Origin: JAXDJH01 sp034663635 | GTDB lineage: Bacteria; Actinomycetota; CADDZG01; WHSQ01 | Direction of reading: 5' to 3' | Length of the DNA stretch: 58,118 nucleotides | Assembly (NCBI GenBank): GCA_034663635.1 | Contig: JAXDJH010000014.1 | Location: 1-58,118 of the forward strand | Shown here: in pieces, positions 1 through 7,556 of the stretch | Numbering within the stretch: position 1 is the stretch's first letter | How the letters are laid out: every line of letters starts with the position of its first letter | Notes under the pieces: generated by a model | Database searches by the model: none | Told to the model about the DNA's origin: nothing | The model's input: only the letters and a program-made list of their open reading frames with translations | Translations under genes and position numbers: made by a program

Positions 1-1
1 C

Positions 2-1108
2 GTCGCCGCCATTGAGCCCAAGCCCTGCCCGGATGTCCCCGGCCAGGAGAACTTCACCTGCCAGCACGTCACCGTTCAGATCGAGGAAGGCGACGACCAA
101 GGAGAGACGTTCAGCTTCGACTACAGCACCGGACCCAAGACTCGCGCGATCCGAGCGGGAGACAACCTCATCGTCGGGTCGATCGACGAATCGCAACAGC
201 AGCAGGTAGCCCCCGGACAACAGGCGCCACCCAAGTACTTCTTCCTGGATTTCGATCGGCGCATCCCACTCCTCGCGCTTGCGATCGTTTTCTCAGTCGT
301 CGTGATCGCGCTGAGCAGATGGCGCGGGCTCGCGGCCCTGGCCGGCCTCGTCGTCTCACTCCTGGTGCTAGTGAAATTCGTGCTGCCGGCCATTCTTGAG
401 GGCAGTGACCCTCTGTGGGTCGCGGTCGTCGGAGGCTCCGTGATCATGCTGCTCGCGCTGTATCTAGCTCACGGCCTGAATGCCGCGACCACCACCGCCG
501 TCCTCGGAACCCTGGCGGCCTTGTTCCTCACCGGCCTATTAGCTCTGTTCTTCGTGAACATCTCGATATTCACGGGGGCCGGGTCAGAGGAAGCTGCATT
601 CCTTCAGATCACTCAATCGCAGGTGAACCTGCAAGGCCTACTACTCGCAAGCATCATCATCGGCACGCTTGGAGTCTTGGACGACGTGACCGTCACTCAA
701 GCGTCTGCAGTGTGGGAACTCCACAAGGCGAACCCGGAGTACGGGATCCGGAACCTCTACCGATCCGGCATCCGGATCGGACGCGACCACATCGCGTCGA
801 CGGTCAACACCTTGGTCTTGGCGTACGCCGGCGCCTCCCTGCCGCTATTCCTCTTGTTCTCGGTTTCGAACCGAGGCTTGAGCCAGGTGCTTAATACCGA
901 GACGGTCGCAGAGGAGATCGTGCGAACTCTGGTCGGCAGCATCGGGTTGATCGCATCCGTTCCGATCACAACGGGCCTTGCGGCCCTGGTGGTTACGGGG
1001 GGCCGAAAGCGTGGGACCAAGGTGAGGGACGAGCCAAAGCCGCTTGCCGCTGAAGGGGAGTGGGAACCGCCCCAGCGCGAGCGAGACTTCTGGGGCGATG
1101 AAAGCTGA
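2..1108 (+). CDS. YibE/F family membrane protein (5' end outside window)
   Basis: The reading frame is open from the first bases of the window, so the N-terminus is missing. About 90 soluble residues (probably extracytoplasmic) are followed by a long hydrophobic region with several transmembrane helices, beginning around PLLALAIVFSVVVIALS and continuing to about residue 330, and a charged C-terminal tail. The core includes GTLGVLDDVTVTQ and an Arg/His-rich loop (GIRIGRDHIASTVNT), typical of YibE/F proteins, whose function is unknown (a transport role is usually guessed). It is followed by a gene-free gap with the first tRNA scar, so it is probably the last gene of the conserved chromosome before the integration hot spot. 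An internal ATG at 302 lies inside the first membrane helix and is not a credible start. Confidence 0.85.
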   Translation, partial: VAAIEPKPCPDVPGQENFTCQHVTVQIEEGDDQGETFSFDYSTGPKTRAIRAGDNLIVGSIDESQQQQVAPGQQAPPKYFFLDFDRRIPLLALAIVFSVVVIALSRWRGLAALAGLVVSLLVLVKFVLPAILEGSDPLWVAVVGGSVIMLLALYLAHGLNAATTTAVLGTLAALFLTGLLALFFVNISIFTGAGSEEAAFLQITQSQVNLQGLLLASIIIGTLGVLDDVTVTQASAVWELHKANPEYGIRNLYRSGIRIGRDHIASTVNTLVLAYAGASLPLFLLFSVSNRGLSQVLNTETVAEEIVRTLVGSIGLIASVPITTGLAALVVTGGRKRGTKVRDEPKPLAAEGEWEPPQRERDFWGDES

Positions 1109-1164
1109 GCCGATCTAGCGAGAATCGCCGGCTAATTCAACCAACAAGTTGCTCCATGGCAAAG

Positions 1165-1190
1165 AAAAACCCCCTGTCACCAGGGGGTTT
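1165..1190 (-). terminator. Hairpin terminator of tRNA scar A
   Basis: A perfect 10-bp stem (AAACCCCCTG / CAGGGGGTTT, 1167-1176 and 1181-1190) has a 4-nt loop TCAC. Read on the minus strand the stem is followed by a T run, so it is a Rho-independent terminator directly downstream of the tRNA 3' end. Confidence 0.85.
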
Positions 1191-1192
1191 GT

Positions 1193-1238
1193 TGGAGCGG
1201 GCGACCAGATTCGAACTGGCGACCCTCACCTCGGCAAG
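1193..1238 (-). repeat. tRNA-Gly(GCC) 3' fragment, attachment scar A
   Basis: On the minus strand this reads from the anticodon loop (TTGCC) through the variable region, the T arm with TTCGAAT in its loop, the acceptor strand CGCCCGC, discriminator T and an encoded CCA. The 5' half (a GCGGGCG acceptor strand and D arm) is not present further along, so this is a truncated tRNA. It differs from scars B and C at one internal base (CCTCGGCAA against CCTTGGCAA on the plus strand). Direct repeats of tRNA 3' ends are the usual footprint of tyrosine-recombinase integration. Confidence 0.85.
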
Positions 1239-1357
1239 GCCATATCGGCGAGAAAGCCCTTGTGGGGGTCAAAGACAGGTGAGCAGTTTTCGCAGGTCAT
1301 GGACAGATCGGGAACCTCATCAATGATCACCGGTAGTCAACGGTTGTCCTTACTACA

Positions 1358-1375
1358 GGAGCGGAACGGGAGCGG
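1358..1375. repeat. Paired GGAGCGG repeats, 11-bp spacing (right of A)
   Basis: GGAGCGG occurs at 1358-1364 and 1369-1375, exactly 11 bp apart, about 120 bp inside the A-B segment. The same pair occurs at the other end of that segment (2961-2978). Position and spacing resemble integrase arm-type binding sites; this role is inferred. Confidence 0.45.
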
Positions 1376-1445
1376 GAACCAGGCAACCCCTTCCAGGCCC
1401 GGGAACGGCAGCCGTTCCGTCACTGACGAGTTCGAGCTGGCTAAG

Positions 1446-2594
1446 TTAGACGCCGTTGCAGCTCATCGGAGAGGCCCAGTTGGCCACGCTTGCGCCTGCT
1501 CTCGTGAGGTCCTTCACCACATGAAGGTGACTCCCATCGGCTCGGACCATGAAGACGTCTAAGTCGGCGAAGACTAGGCGCGAGCTGTCCTGGGACCAAG
1601 ACGGCTCCGCATGCTGGCCATGCTTGTACAGGAGTTTGGCTCCGGTACCGTCCGCGTTCATGATCCAAAGCTGCGCAGGTGTGCCGGGTCCCCACGGCCT
1701 TTCGTAAGCCACGTAGGCGATCTTCTCTCCGTTGGGTGACCAAGTGAAGTACTGCTTAATCAGGTCGGGAGAGTTCGTGATGTTCCGCGGCTCCCCGCCC
1801 GCGCTATCCACCACGAATAGATCGTTGATCAAATTCTCGTTTGGTTCACTTGAAACATAGCGTCTCGAAAAAAGGATCTCGTCTCCCGCGGGAGACCACA
1901 ACGGTGAGACGTCCTCCTCCGTGCCCCCAACGATCACGCGCTCGTTGGTTCCCTCCGTCGATGAGGCAAACAGGTCCCTTGAGTCGTTGAAGTCCTCATC
2001 CACGACGCGGCTGTATACGAATTCGGAACCGTCCGGAGACCATCCCGGGCATGCCCGTCCCGAGTTGGGATTAGTTGCAGGGTGGGGAACCTGTCGCTCG
2101 CCTGACCCATCCGCATTGACGACCCAGAGTTCTGACCCGAAGTTTCCGGCGTTTCGATCCATCACCAACTGCTGGCTATCTGGAGACCATGAGAATCGTT
2201 GGATCGGTGTGTTGGGAGGGGCCTGATAGAGCAGGCGCTTGTTACTGCCATGAGCATCCATCACCCACAGACGGTCTTCGTAGGCACCGCGCGTAAACGC
2301 GATCGCGTTTTCGTCAGGTGAGCGCAGAGGCCTGTTGGCCTCCCCTTTCGCCAGTCGGTGCATCGCTCCCGTCTTGGGGTCAATCTCCATTAGGCACCTT
2401 CCCGTCTGGGAATCGCCGTATAGAGCGATAACCACTGGAAGTCGATCGCTCGGCGGAAGCGGCTCTCGATATCGGCGCTCCTCGCAGGCTTTGAACTCTC
2501 CAGGCCGTCGTGCCTCCGCGTGAGGGAGAAGTAGGTTCGCTGCCGCGATAAAAGCCAACACGAGCAACGCGGTCGGTCTGAGGGTCTCGTTCAT
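1446..2594 (-). CDS. Secreted TolB-like beta-propeller protein
   Basis: A 382-residue protein with an N-terminal signal peptide (hydrophobic stretch ending near LLPHAEA) followed by at least five TolB/PD40 propeller blades. The blade signature recurs as FSWSPDSQQ, PGWSPDGSE, PLWSPAGDE, FTWSPNGEK and PSWSQDSSR, each followed by a strand such as ELWVVNADGSG or QLWIMNADGTG. Such proteins bind partners or ligands outside the membrane; a specific role cannot be read here. The start is placed at ATG 2594 because GAGG lies 5 nt upstream; the in-frame GTG at 2600 overlaps that ribosome site. It is the only gene between scars A and B, so it is probably cargo left from a decayed element. Confidence 0.8.
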   Translation of the reverse strand: MNETLRPTALLVLAFIAAANLLLPHAEARRPGEFKACEERRYREPLPPSDRLPVVIALYGDSQTGRCLMEIDPKTGAMHRLAKGEANRPLRSPDENAIAFTRGAYEDRLWVMDAHGSNKRLLYQAPPNTPIQRFSWSPDSQQLVMDRNAGNFGSELWVVNADGSGERQVPHPATNPNSGRACPGWSPDGSEFVYSRVVDEDFNDSRDLFASSTEGTNERVIVGGTEEDVSPLWSPAGDEILFSRRYVSSEPNENLINDLFVVDSAGGEPRNITNSPDLIKQYFTWSPNGEKIAYVAYERPWGPGTPAQLWIMNADGTGAKLLYKHGQHAEPSWSQDSSRLVFADLDVFMVRADGSHLHVVKDLTRAGASVANWASPMSCNGV

Positions 2595-2960
2595 ACGCAC
2601 CTCGTGATCTTAGTTTGGGCCGGCACAGCCCAACGGTGGCGATCGAATCGCAAGGCCGGCAACCGATTCGGGGCGACGACGAAAGCCAGCGCACCGAGGT
2701 TATGGCCGATGTCTCCCCGACGCAGACGTCCTCAGCGGCCGATCAGTTTCCATTGCACGTCGCTTACGACGGATATCGCCACCTCAAGAAAACCGCGACG
2801 AGCAATCGCTCGAGTTGAACTCCGGGAGAACTGAGGGTCGTCCCCTCAGAGCGATGCGACTGACGCTCTGCTGGATGACCCTCACCACGGTTGAGTGATC
2901 GTCATGCGGGAAAAGACCTGGTCAGCTACCGGTTTTGAAGGCCCGAGTGCCGATTCCACA

Positions 2961-2978
2961 GGAGCGGAGTGGGAGCGG
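2961..2978. repeat. Paired GGAGCGG repeats, 11-bp spacing (left of B)
   Basis: GGAGCGG occurs at 2961-2967 and 2972-2978, matching the pair at 1358-1375 in unit and spacing. Together they bracket the A-B segment from inside, as two arm sites of one element would. Confidence 0.45.
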
Positions 2979-3008
2979 AAGGCGACATGATCAGAGGTCA
3001 GACAAAAG

Positions 3009-3034
3009 AAAAACCCCCTGTTACCAGGGGGTTT
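3009..3034 (-). terminator. Hairpin terminator of tRNA scar B
   Basis: The stem AAACCCCCTG / CAGGGGGTTT (10 bp) with loop TTAC is followed by a T run on the minus strand. It is identical to the scar A terminator except for one loop base. Confidence 0.85.
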
Positions 3035-3036
3035 GT

Positions 3037-3082
3037 TGGAGCGGGCGACCAGATTCGAACTGGCGACCCTCACCTTGGCAAA
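3037..3082 (-). repeat. tRNA-Gly(GCC) 3' fragment, attachment scar B
   Basis: The same tRNA 3' half as scar A, with an encoded CCA. Positions 3039-3082 are identical over 44 bp to scar C (45442-45485); identity stops within the anticodon loop at the plus-strand GGCAAA. No 5' half follows, so it is a remnant. With C it delimits a 42.4-kb segment whose integrase lies 2.9 kb inside scar B. Confidence 0.88.
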
Positions 3083-3190
3083 GCGATAGCGCCCGATTGG
3101 TATCGCCCTCGAAAAACCGTTTCCGCAGGTCAACGTGACAATGCATCGACACTTGTTGCACATGCTTTGGATGCTTTTGCATCCCTTGTG

Positions 3191-3208
3191 GGGACGGAAT
3201 GGGGACGG
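3191..3208. repeat. Paired GGGACGG repeats, 11-bp spacing (right of B)
   Basis: GGGACGG occurs at 3191-3197 and 3202-3208, about 110 bp inside the island from scar B. It resembles the TGGACGGG pair at the same place beyond scar C (45598-45616); in both cases a CTTTT and then TTTGTA follow. Probable integrase arm sites by position only. Confidence 0.4.
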
Positions 3209-3342
3209 GACTTTTCGCGCTTTGTACGCCAGGAACAAACGCTGCGAGGATCATTGAACACCGGCTTCACGCACAACGGCGCGCGGCTGGGTGCGACTCT
3301 GTGACAACTCAGATTCATCCGTCGGATGAACTCGATGTTCGA

Positions 3343-4548
3343 CTATCGAGCTCTTCGAGCCGTGGGGGGAGCCGCCATAGGTCCGCGAGAAGAGAACTCA
3401 ATCGCGTAGGTGGGACGGAACGGTCTCGTGGTCGCTCGCGCACTCTCGATCATGGCCACCGTGTAAGAGCGATGTTCCCCGCTGTCTGCCCTGAGCGCGT
3501 GAAGTATGAGGTTTCCGCGCTGCGTTCGACGAAGGGAGTAAGGCTCAATCAATCTGATGCTCCCTTGGTAGCCGAGTTCGACCAGTAGTCGGTTACTAGC
3601 CGCAAACCGAATGGTCTCGAGCGGCACTCCGCTTCGCCACGTAGAGATCGTCGGAGGTGGGGACCAAGCAGCCTGTTCCTCGCGACCCATCGGTAGGGCT
3701 ACAAGGGGCACAGCCTTTCGACGTCCCTCGAGCCACTCGAAGAGAAAAGTAAGTTCATCCCAAAACTGCCGAAAGGGAGGAAGGACAGGTAACTGGTGGC
3801 CCAACATGTTGGCCCACTCTGACTCCAACTCACCAATCGTCGTCGCCGCACGGACCGAGTCCAATGTTGGAACGGGCACATCCTTCGACGCACACTTCTC
3901 GATCAAGACCTCACGAATAGTCGTGGGGTGTAACGCGAGATCGTCCCGCCAAAAGAGGTTGATGATGTCGTAGAGATCCCTCGGGCGACCTCGCTCCCCC
4001 ATTGCGCGGAGTTTCTCCCCGAATACCTCTTCGAACGAATAGCAGCGCACTTGATTGGTAGGGGCGAGTGAATCCGGATAGGGATGGGCAATCTCCCTTA
4101 AGACAGGCGGTCTCACAACTTTCTCGTTGAAGCTGAGGTCGAACTTGATCCGTGCCGCGGACGGTGACTGGCGAGGGCCGACGTAATAGATTCGCGCCTC
4201 CGCTGACGACTCGTCGGGGCGAAAGCGGATGACGGGATCTCGTGCAGAGAAGTTGATGCCGGACGTGGTCGCTACAGAAGCCAAGACCCGGGCGATCGCC
4301 ACAAGCAGTTCCTCGGAAGAGCGGGACGAGTGCGGCAGCAGAGTGAAGTCGAGATCTTCGGAGAACCTGTAAGTTTCGATGTAGCACTTCTTTAGACAGG
4401 TGCCCCCCTTGAACACCCAGCCGTCGGACAGTTCCGCGTCAGCCCCAATCCCGGCGAGCACCCAGCCAAGGACGTAGTCCTTCTCGACGACATCCTCCCG
4501 AAGACCCCACTCGCCTACGCGCTCGACGATGTCGGCGCGAGAAATCAA
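3343..4548 (-). CDS. abiEii: AbiEii-type nucleotidyltransferase toxin with WYL-like C-terminus
   Basis: A 401-residue protein. Residues about 1-230 are a nucleotidyltransferase AbiEii/AbiGii toxin: the GGT of FKGGTCLKK (48-50) and RFSEDLDF (61-68) form the nucleotide and metal site, and FGEKLRAMGERGRPRDLYD supplies the conserved Lys/Arg/Asp motif. The family transfers nucleotides to RNA targets and causes abortive infection or growth arrest. The last ~100 residues (RLIEPYSLRRTQ, then EHRSY) look like a WYL-type ligand-sensing fold, which the classical ~300-residue AbiEii lacks. The start is TTG at 4548, which overlaps the antitoxin stop (TTGA) with GGAGG 7 nt upstream; the longer frame to 4590 has no ribosome site. 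Translational coupling to abiEi is clear. Confidence 0.85.
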   Translation of the reverse strand: MISRADIVERVGEWGLREDVVEKDYVLGWVLAGIGADAELSDGWVFKGGTCLKKCYIETYRFSEDLDFTLLPHSSRSSEELLVAIARVLASVATTSGINFSARDPVIRFRPDESSAEARIYYVGPRQSPSAARIKFDLSFNEKVVRPPVLREIAHPYPDSLAPTNQVRCYSFEEVFGEKLRAMGERGRPRDLYDIINLFWRDDLALHPTTIREVLIEKCASKDVPVPTLDSVRAATTIGELESEWANMLGHQLPVLPPFRQFWDELTFLFEWLEGRRKAVPLVALPMGREEQAAWSPPPTISTWRSGVPLETIRFAASNRLLVELGYQGSIRLIEPYSLRRTQRGNLILHALRADSGEHRSYTVAMIESARATTRPFRPTYAIEFSSRGPMAAPPTARRAR

Positions 4549-5381
4549 GCGCCTGCCTCCGCCACCCCAACATTCACGCGGAGGTTCCACCGCTTAGTGA
4601 TCCGCCCCCGTTCGGGAACGGAAGGGTCGAGATCCACTATTCCCGTGCTCATGCGCGACCTACAAACATCCAGCAAGGCCGGCGACTCAATCTTGAGAAC
4701 CTCGAGCAGATAGCCGAGCCGTTTGTAGACGGATCGATTGCCTCGACGATCGATGTAGGAAGTAAGGGTCTCGTCGTCGGCATGTGAGTCGAAATACTCG
4801 ACCACAGCGTAGGCGACATGTCGGATGCCTCCACCGAAACTCGGATCGTCAAGCATGTCGACCACAGTACGAGAGGGGTCTGACACTTCCACCTGAGAGT
4901 CCCGACGCCAAACGGTCAGCGCGCCGAACATCTGGTTTGCGTCGACGACTTTCACCAAGAACTTTGTCCCCTGGATATGGGGCCGACGGTTCCTAATCGG
5001 GTTTGCCGACACGATCGCGATCTCGTTGAAGATCTGTTCCGTCAACCCCCAGTACTCGCCCGCGCTCCACCCACCTATGAAGCACGGCTCGAATACCTTC
5101 GAAGCAACGACCCACGGATCCTCGATCCAAGCTCCCGAGATGCGGGCCTCAAGTGGTACAGGGATATAGAGGCCTCTCTTCACTCGCGACAACCAGCCCT
5201 GGGCACTTAGATGACGAAGGAGCCGAGAGGCCCTTTCGCGGGGCAGGTTGAGGAGTTCCGCAGCTTCACTTGAGCCAAAGGGTCCCTGCACAGCTTGATG
5301 GAGTCGTTCAAGATGGGCTCGATTGCCCTTCGAGATACCCCCACTGGGTTTGATATAAGGAGATTGTAGTTCCGACGGCAT
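4545..5381 (-). CDS. abiEi: AbiEi-type antitoxin / autorepressor
   Basis: A 278-residue protein. An N-terminal winged helix (about 20-70, SSEAAELLNLPRERASRLL, ending in VKRGLYIPVP) is followed by the AbiEi C-terminal domain with WSAGEYWGLTEQIFNEIAIVS and VSDPSRTVVDMLDDP. In the family the C-terminal part neutralises AbiEii and the winged helix represses the operon. It is the first gene of a two-gene minus-strand operon. Half-site repeats in the upstream region (5382-5448) fit autoregulation. It lies just inside the island boundary, a common place for stabilising toxin/antitoxin pairs. Confidence 0.85.
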   Translation of the reverse strand: MPSELQSPYIKPSGGISKGNRAHLERLHQAVQGPFGSSEAAELLNLPRERASRLLRHLSAQGWLSRVKRGLYIPVPLEARISGAWIEDPWVVASKVFEPCFIGGWSAGEYWGLTEQIFNEIAIVSANPIRNRRPHIQGTKFLVKVVDANQMFGALTVWRRDSQVEVSDPSRTVVDMLDDPSFGGGIRHVAYAVVEYFDSHADDETLTSYIDRRGNRSVYKRLGYLLEVLKIESPALLDVCRSRMSTGIVDLDPSVPERGRITKRWNLRVNVGVAEAGA

Positions 5382-5448
5382 AGTTGACGCTCCTGCATGT
5401 CGACTGTGCCATTAGGGTATAACCAACTTGCAATATCGTCAACTGTGC
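5382..5448 (-). promoter_or_regulatory. Promoter/operator region of abiEi-abiEii
   Basis: GTCGACTGTGC (5399-5409) and GTCAACTGTGC (5438-5448) are direct repeats 39 bp apart, and AGTTGAC (5382-5388) is the exact inverse of GTCAACT (5438-5444). On the minus strand TTGACG can serve as a -35, with TATACC or TACCCT 15 to 17 bp further on as a weak -10. These are likely AbiEi sites, inferred from the family's autoregulation. Confidence 0.45.
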
Positions 5449-5502
5449 TGCCGTTAGTACACTTTCCCTATATCGCCAAGCCGGACAAGGCGCTACGGGG
5501 TC

Positions 5503-5787
5503 CTACGCCTGCTCCTCGGGCGGGGCTCCAGTCTTGTCTTTCGGATTCAAGGGATGAGCTTTCGCCCACTCGGCGGTCTGCGTCTCCAGCTCCTCGAGAT
5601 ACTCATCCAGCTTGTGCCGATCCACCCGCCAAATGCCTCGGCCCCCGATCTTCACCGCCGGCAGCTCGCCCGACCGGACGAGGGCGTAGACCTGCGGCAC
5701 GCTCACCGAAAGGTAGGCGGCTACGTCCTCGAGCCTGAGATAGCGGGCTTCGATCTGAGGGGTTGGAGCCGCGGGTTCCTTGGCCAT
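5503..5787 (-). CDS. xis: Excisionase-like helix-turn-helix protein
   Basis: A 94-residue protein with a MerR-like HTH_17 fold: YLRLEDVAAYLSVSVPQVYALV is the helix-turn-helix, and KIGGRGIWRVDRHKLDEYL is the wing and following helix. This is the form taken by many excisionases and phage-type regulators. ATG 5787 is chosen because GGGGGAGG lies 8 nt upstream; the GTG at 5793 is too close to it. It lies 150 bp downstream of the integrase on the same strand, which supports a role in excision or integrase control. A plain transcriptional regulator remains possible. Confidence 0.7.
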   Translation of the reverse strand: MAKEPAAPTPQIEARYLRLEDVAAYLSVSVPQVYALVRSGELPAVKIGGRGIWRVDRHKLDEYLEELETQTAEWAKAHPLNPKDKTGAPPEEQA

Positions 5788-5943
5788 CGGCACATCCTCC
5801 CCCCGTAGACCCCTGCTTACAAGTATTTGCCTGCGTTTGCATCGCGACGCGCTCGAAAGGTCGCGAGTAGGCGCGCTTGGTGACGCCCGCGCGCGCTTGG
5901 CTCGTGGAAACCCCGCGAGCAGCCGGAGAGACCGAACTTTCCC

Positions 5944-7245
5944 TCAGGAACGGAGAGCAACGTCTCGTTTCTCCCTCCTCCTCGCCAACCCATGGAGGAG
6001 AGTGCGCGACATGGAGATCCCAAACCTCTGATCGGTTTCGCGCCGAGCCTCGGCGCGTAGCGCGTCTTCAACGCGCGAATGAAGATCAGCAGGCGCGAGG
6101 CGTGCTTGTCCACTGCTGACGATCCCACTGATTAGTTGCGCGGCATCGATATCTCCGCCCGGGATGGCATGTGCGTAGACGTTCAAGGTTGTCGATGCCC
6201 TTGCATGAGCAAGCCGGGCTGAAACGACGGGCACAGCAACCCCCGCCCCAAGCATCTCTGTCGCCATGAAGTGACGAAGATCATGAAGCCGGAAATGTTC
6301 GAGCCCCGCATTCCTCCGTTGTCTGATGAACTCCTTCGTGACCCAATTTGGTTGCCACGGCCGAAGATAGAGCGGGTGAGCCGAAAAGACGAACGCGTGG
6401 TCGAGGTTTACGGAAGGGTCTGAGGCGAGGTGATTCAACCGAGCCTCGAGCAGCGCGCGCGTTCGGGAGTCCAATGCCACTCGATGGGAGCGACGCGTCT
6501 TCGTGGGGGCAAGCACCGGACCGTTCGGCCCTTCGACCAAAGCGCGCTGGAAGGACAGGCTGCTGTGTTCAAAGTCGACGTCCGCCCATCGTAGAGCGAG
6601 AAGCTGTCCCCGACGGGCGCCCGTTGTTGCGGCGAGCGCAAGGAATAGATGGAACAGAGGTTGGTTCCTTTCGACGTGCTTGAGTAGTTGGCTCACCTCC
6701 TTCGGCGAAGGGGGCCTCATCTCTGCTGGCTCCAGTCGGGGCGGGGAAGCCGAAGCTGCGGGATTGCTCCAGACCCACTCCCAACGCATCGCTTGGGCGA
6801 GCGCTCGGTGAAGTACACCGTGGACACGTTGGACGCTTCCACGCGACAGCGGCTTTCCTCCGATCGCGCCATCCACCCGAAGAGAGGCATAGAAACCATC
6901 GATCATCGCCGTGCTGAGTTCTCGCACAAGCACTTCGCCCAGGCCTGGCTTCAGATGACGGTCGATGATCGACCTGGTACTGCGTACGGTCGTCACCGCC
7001 CAATCGGGCTCGTTGGCCGCAAACCACCGATCGAGCAGCTCGCCCAGATTGGTTCGACCTCCAACCTTTGGCCCGACGTTCGCATGCGCAACGAGATCTC
7101 GAAGCTCCCGCTCGGCCTGTCCTCGGGTTCCTCTTACCGTGCGACTGACCTGGTTTCGTCGGCCGGTGGCAGGGTCGGTTCCGGCGTAGACGCGTACCTC
7201 CCACGAGTTGCGGCCTCGCTGTCGGATCGAACCCTTCATGCCCAT
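5944..7245 (-). CDS. int: Tyrosine recombinase (integrase)
   Basis: A 433-residue integrase. It has an N-terminal arm-binding segment (1-60), a core-binding SAM-like domain (about 65-165) and a catalytic domain. The catalytic residues are Arg211 (TTGAR), Lys249 (PTKTRR), His321 and Arg324 (HDLRH), His347 (LAHA) and nucleophile Tyr357 (NVYAHA). Two positions differ from consensus: Gln214 replaces the usual Glu after the first Arg, and LAH replaces LGH; neither excludes activity. About 75 residues follow the Tyr. The start at ATG 7245 has GAGG 7 nt upstream; the frame to 7326 is not preceded by a ribosome site. Lying 2.9 kb from scar B, it is the best candidate for moving the B-C island via a tRNA-Gly gene. 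Confidence 0.9.
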   Translation of the reverse strand: MGMKGSIRQRGRNSWEVRVYAGTDPATGRRNQVSRTVRGTRGQAERELRDLVAHANVGPKVGGRTNLGELLDRWFAANEPDWAVTTVRSTRSIIDRHLKPGLGEVLVRELSTAMIDGFYASLRVDGAIGGKPLSRGSVQRVHGVLHRALAQAMRWEWVWSNPAASASPPRLEPAEMRPPSPKEVSQLLKHVERNQPLFHLFLALAATTGARRGQLLALRWADVDFEHSSLSFQRALVEGPNGPVLAPTKTRRSHRVALDSRTRALLEARLNHLASDPSVNLDHAFVFSAHPLYLRPWQPNWVTKEFIRQRRNAGLEHFRLHDLRHFMATEMLGAGVAVPVVSARLAHARASTTLNVYAHAIPGGDIDAAQLISGIVSSGQARLAPADLHSRVEDALRAEARRETDQRFGISMSRTLLHGLARRREKRDVALRS

Positions 7246-7556
7246 CCCCTTTCCTCGGCAACAAGCGCGTGAAGAAATGATGAGCAGGTGTTGGGCGCGG
7301 CGGGCAGGCACACTTCCTGGAACCACCGCACTAGGAGGGCGACCCCGGCGATGGCCTTAGTCCAAAAAAGACTCGATCAACTCAGCGTCGACGTAAACCT
7401 TCTCGTCGGCGGCCTGGCAATCTCACTCCGAGAGCTTCGCTTCCAGCCGCCCCAATGACTCTTTGCCTCGATTGTGCCCAATTCGCGTTCGTCTCGTCGA
7501 TGTTCCTGCGAGCGGGTAGCCCGCCTCATTGCAAGGGTGTGAACTCGACACCGAAC
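7246..7556. other. Gap with possible coding remnants
   Basis: 311 bp between the integrase and the first catabolic gene. Short minus-strand tails that end in stops (one reading DEKVYVDAELIESFLD before a stop at 7357-7359) look coding-like but have no start or domain. Possibly the decayed end of a gene; no function can be given. Confidence 0.25.

Larger units (their letters stand above)
1109..1445. other. Gene-free gap holding tRNA scar A
   Basis: This 337-bp gap has no credible coding frame. It holds a hairpin terminator (1165-1190), the 3' half of a tRNA-Gly-like gene (1193-1238), the motif TTTTCGCAGGTCA (1287-1299) and a pair of GGAGCGG repeats (1358-1375). Short open frames across it translate the tRNA fragment and are artefacts. 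Confidence 0.7.
2601..3342. other. Gene-free gap holding tRNA scar B
   Basis: About 740 bp without a supportable gene. It contains GGAGCGG repeats (2961-2978), the terminator and tRNA fragment of scar B (3009-3082), the motif GTTTCCGCAGGTCA (3119-3132) and GGGACGG repeats (3191-3208). Nothing recognisable is seen from 2601 to 2950. Confidence 0.65.

Noticed and set aside
1149..3304. Open frames containing QIRTGDPHLGKA (1149-1562 and 2969-3304)
   Set aside because: They are translations of the reverse complement of the tRNA-Gly 3' fragments, a familiar false gene; no start context or domain.
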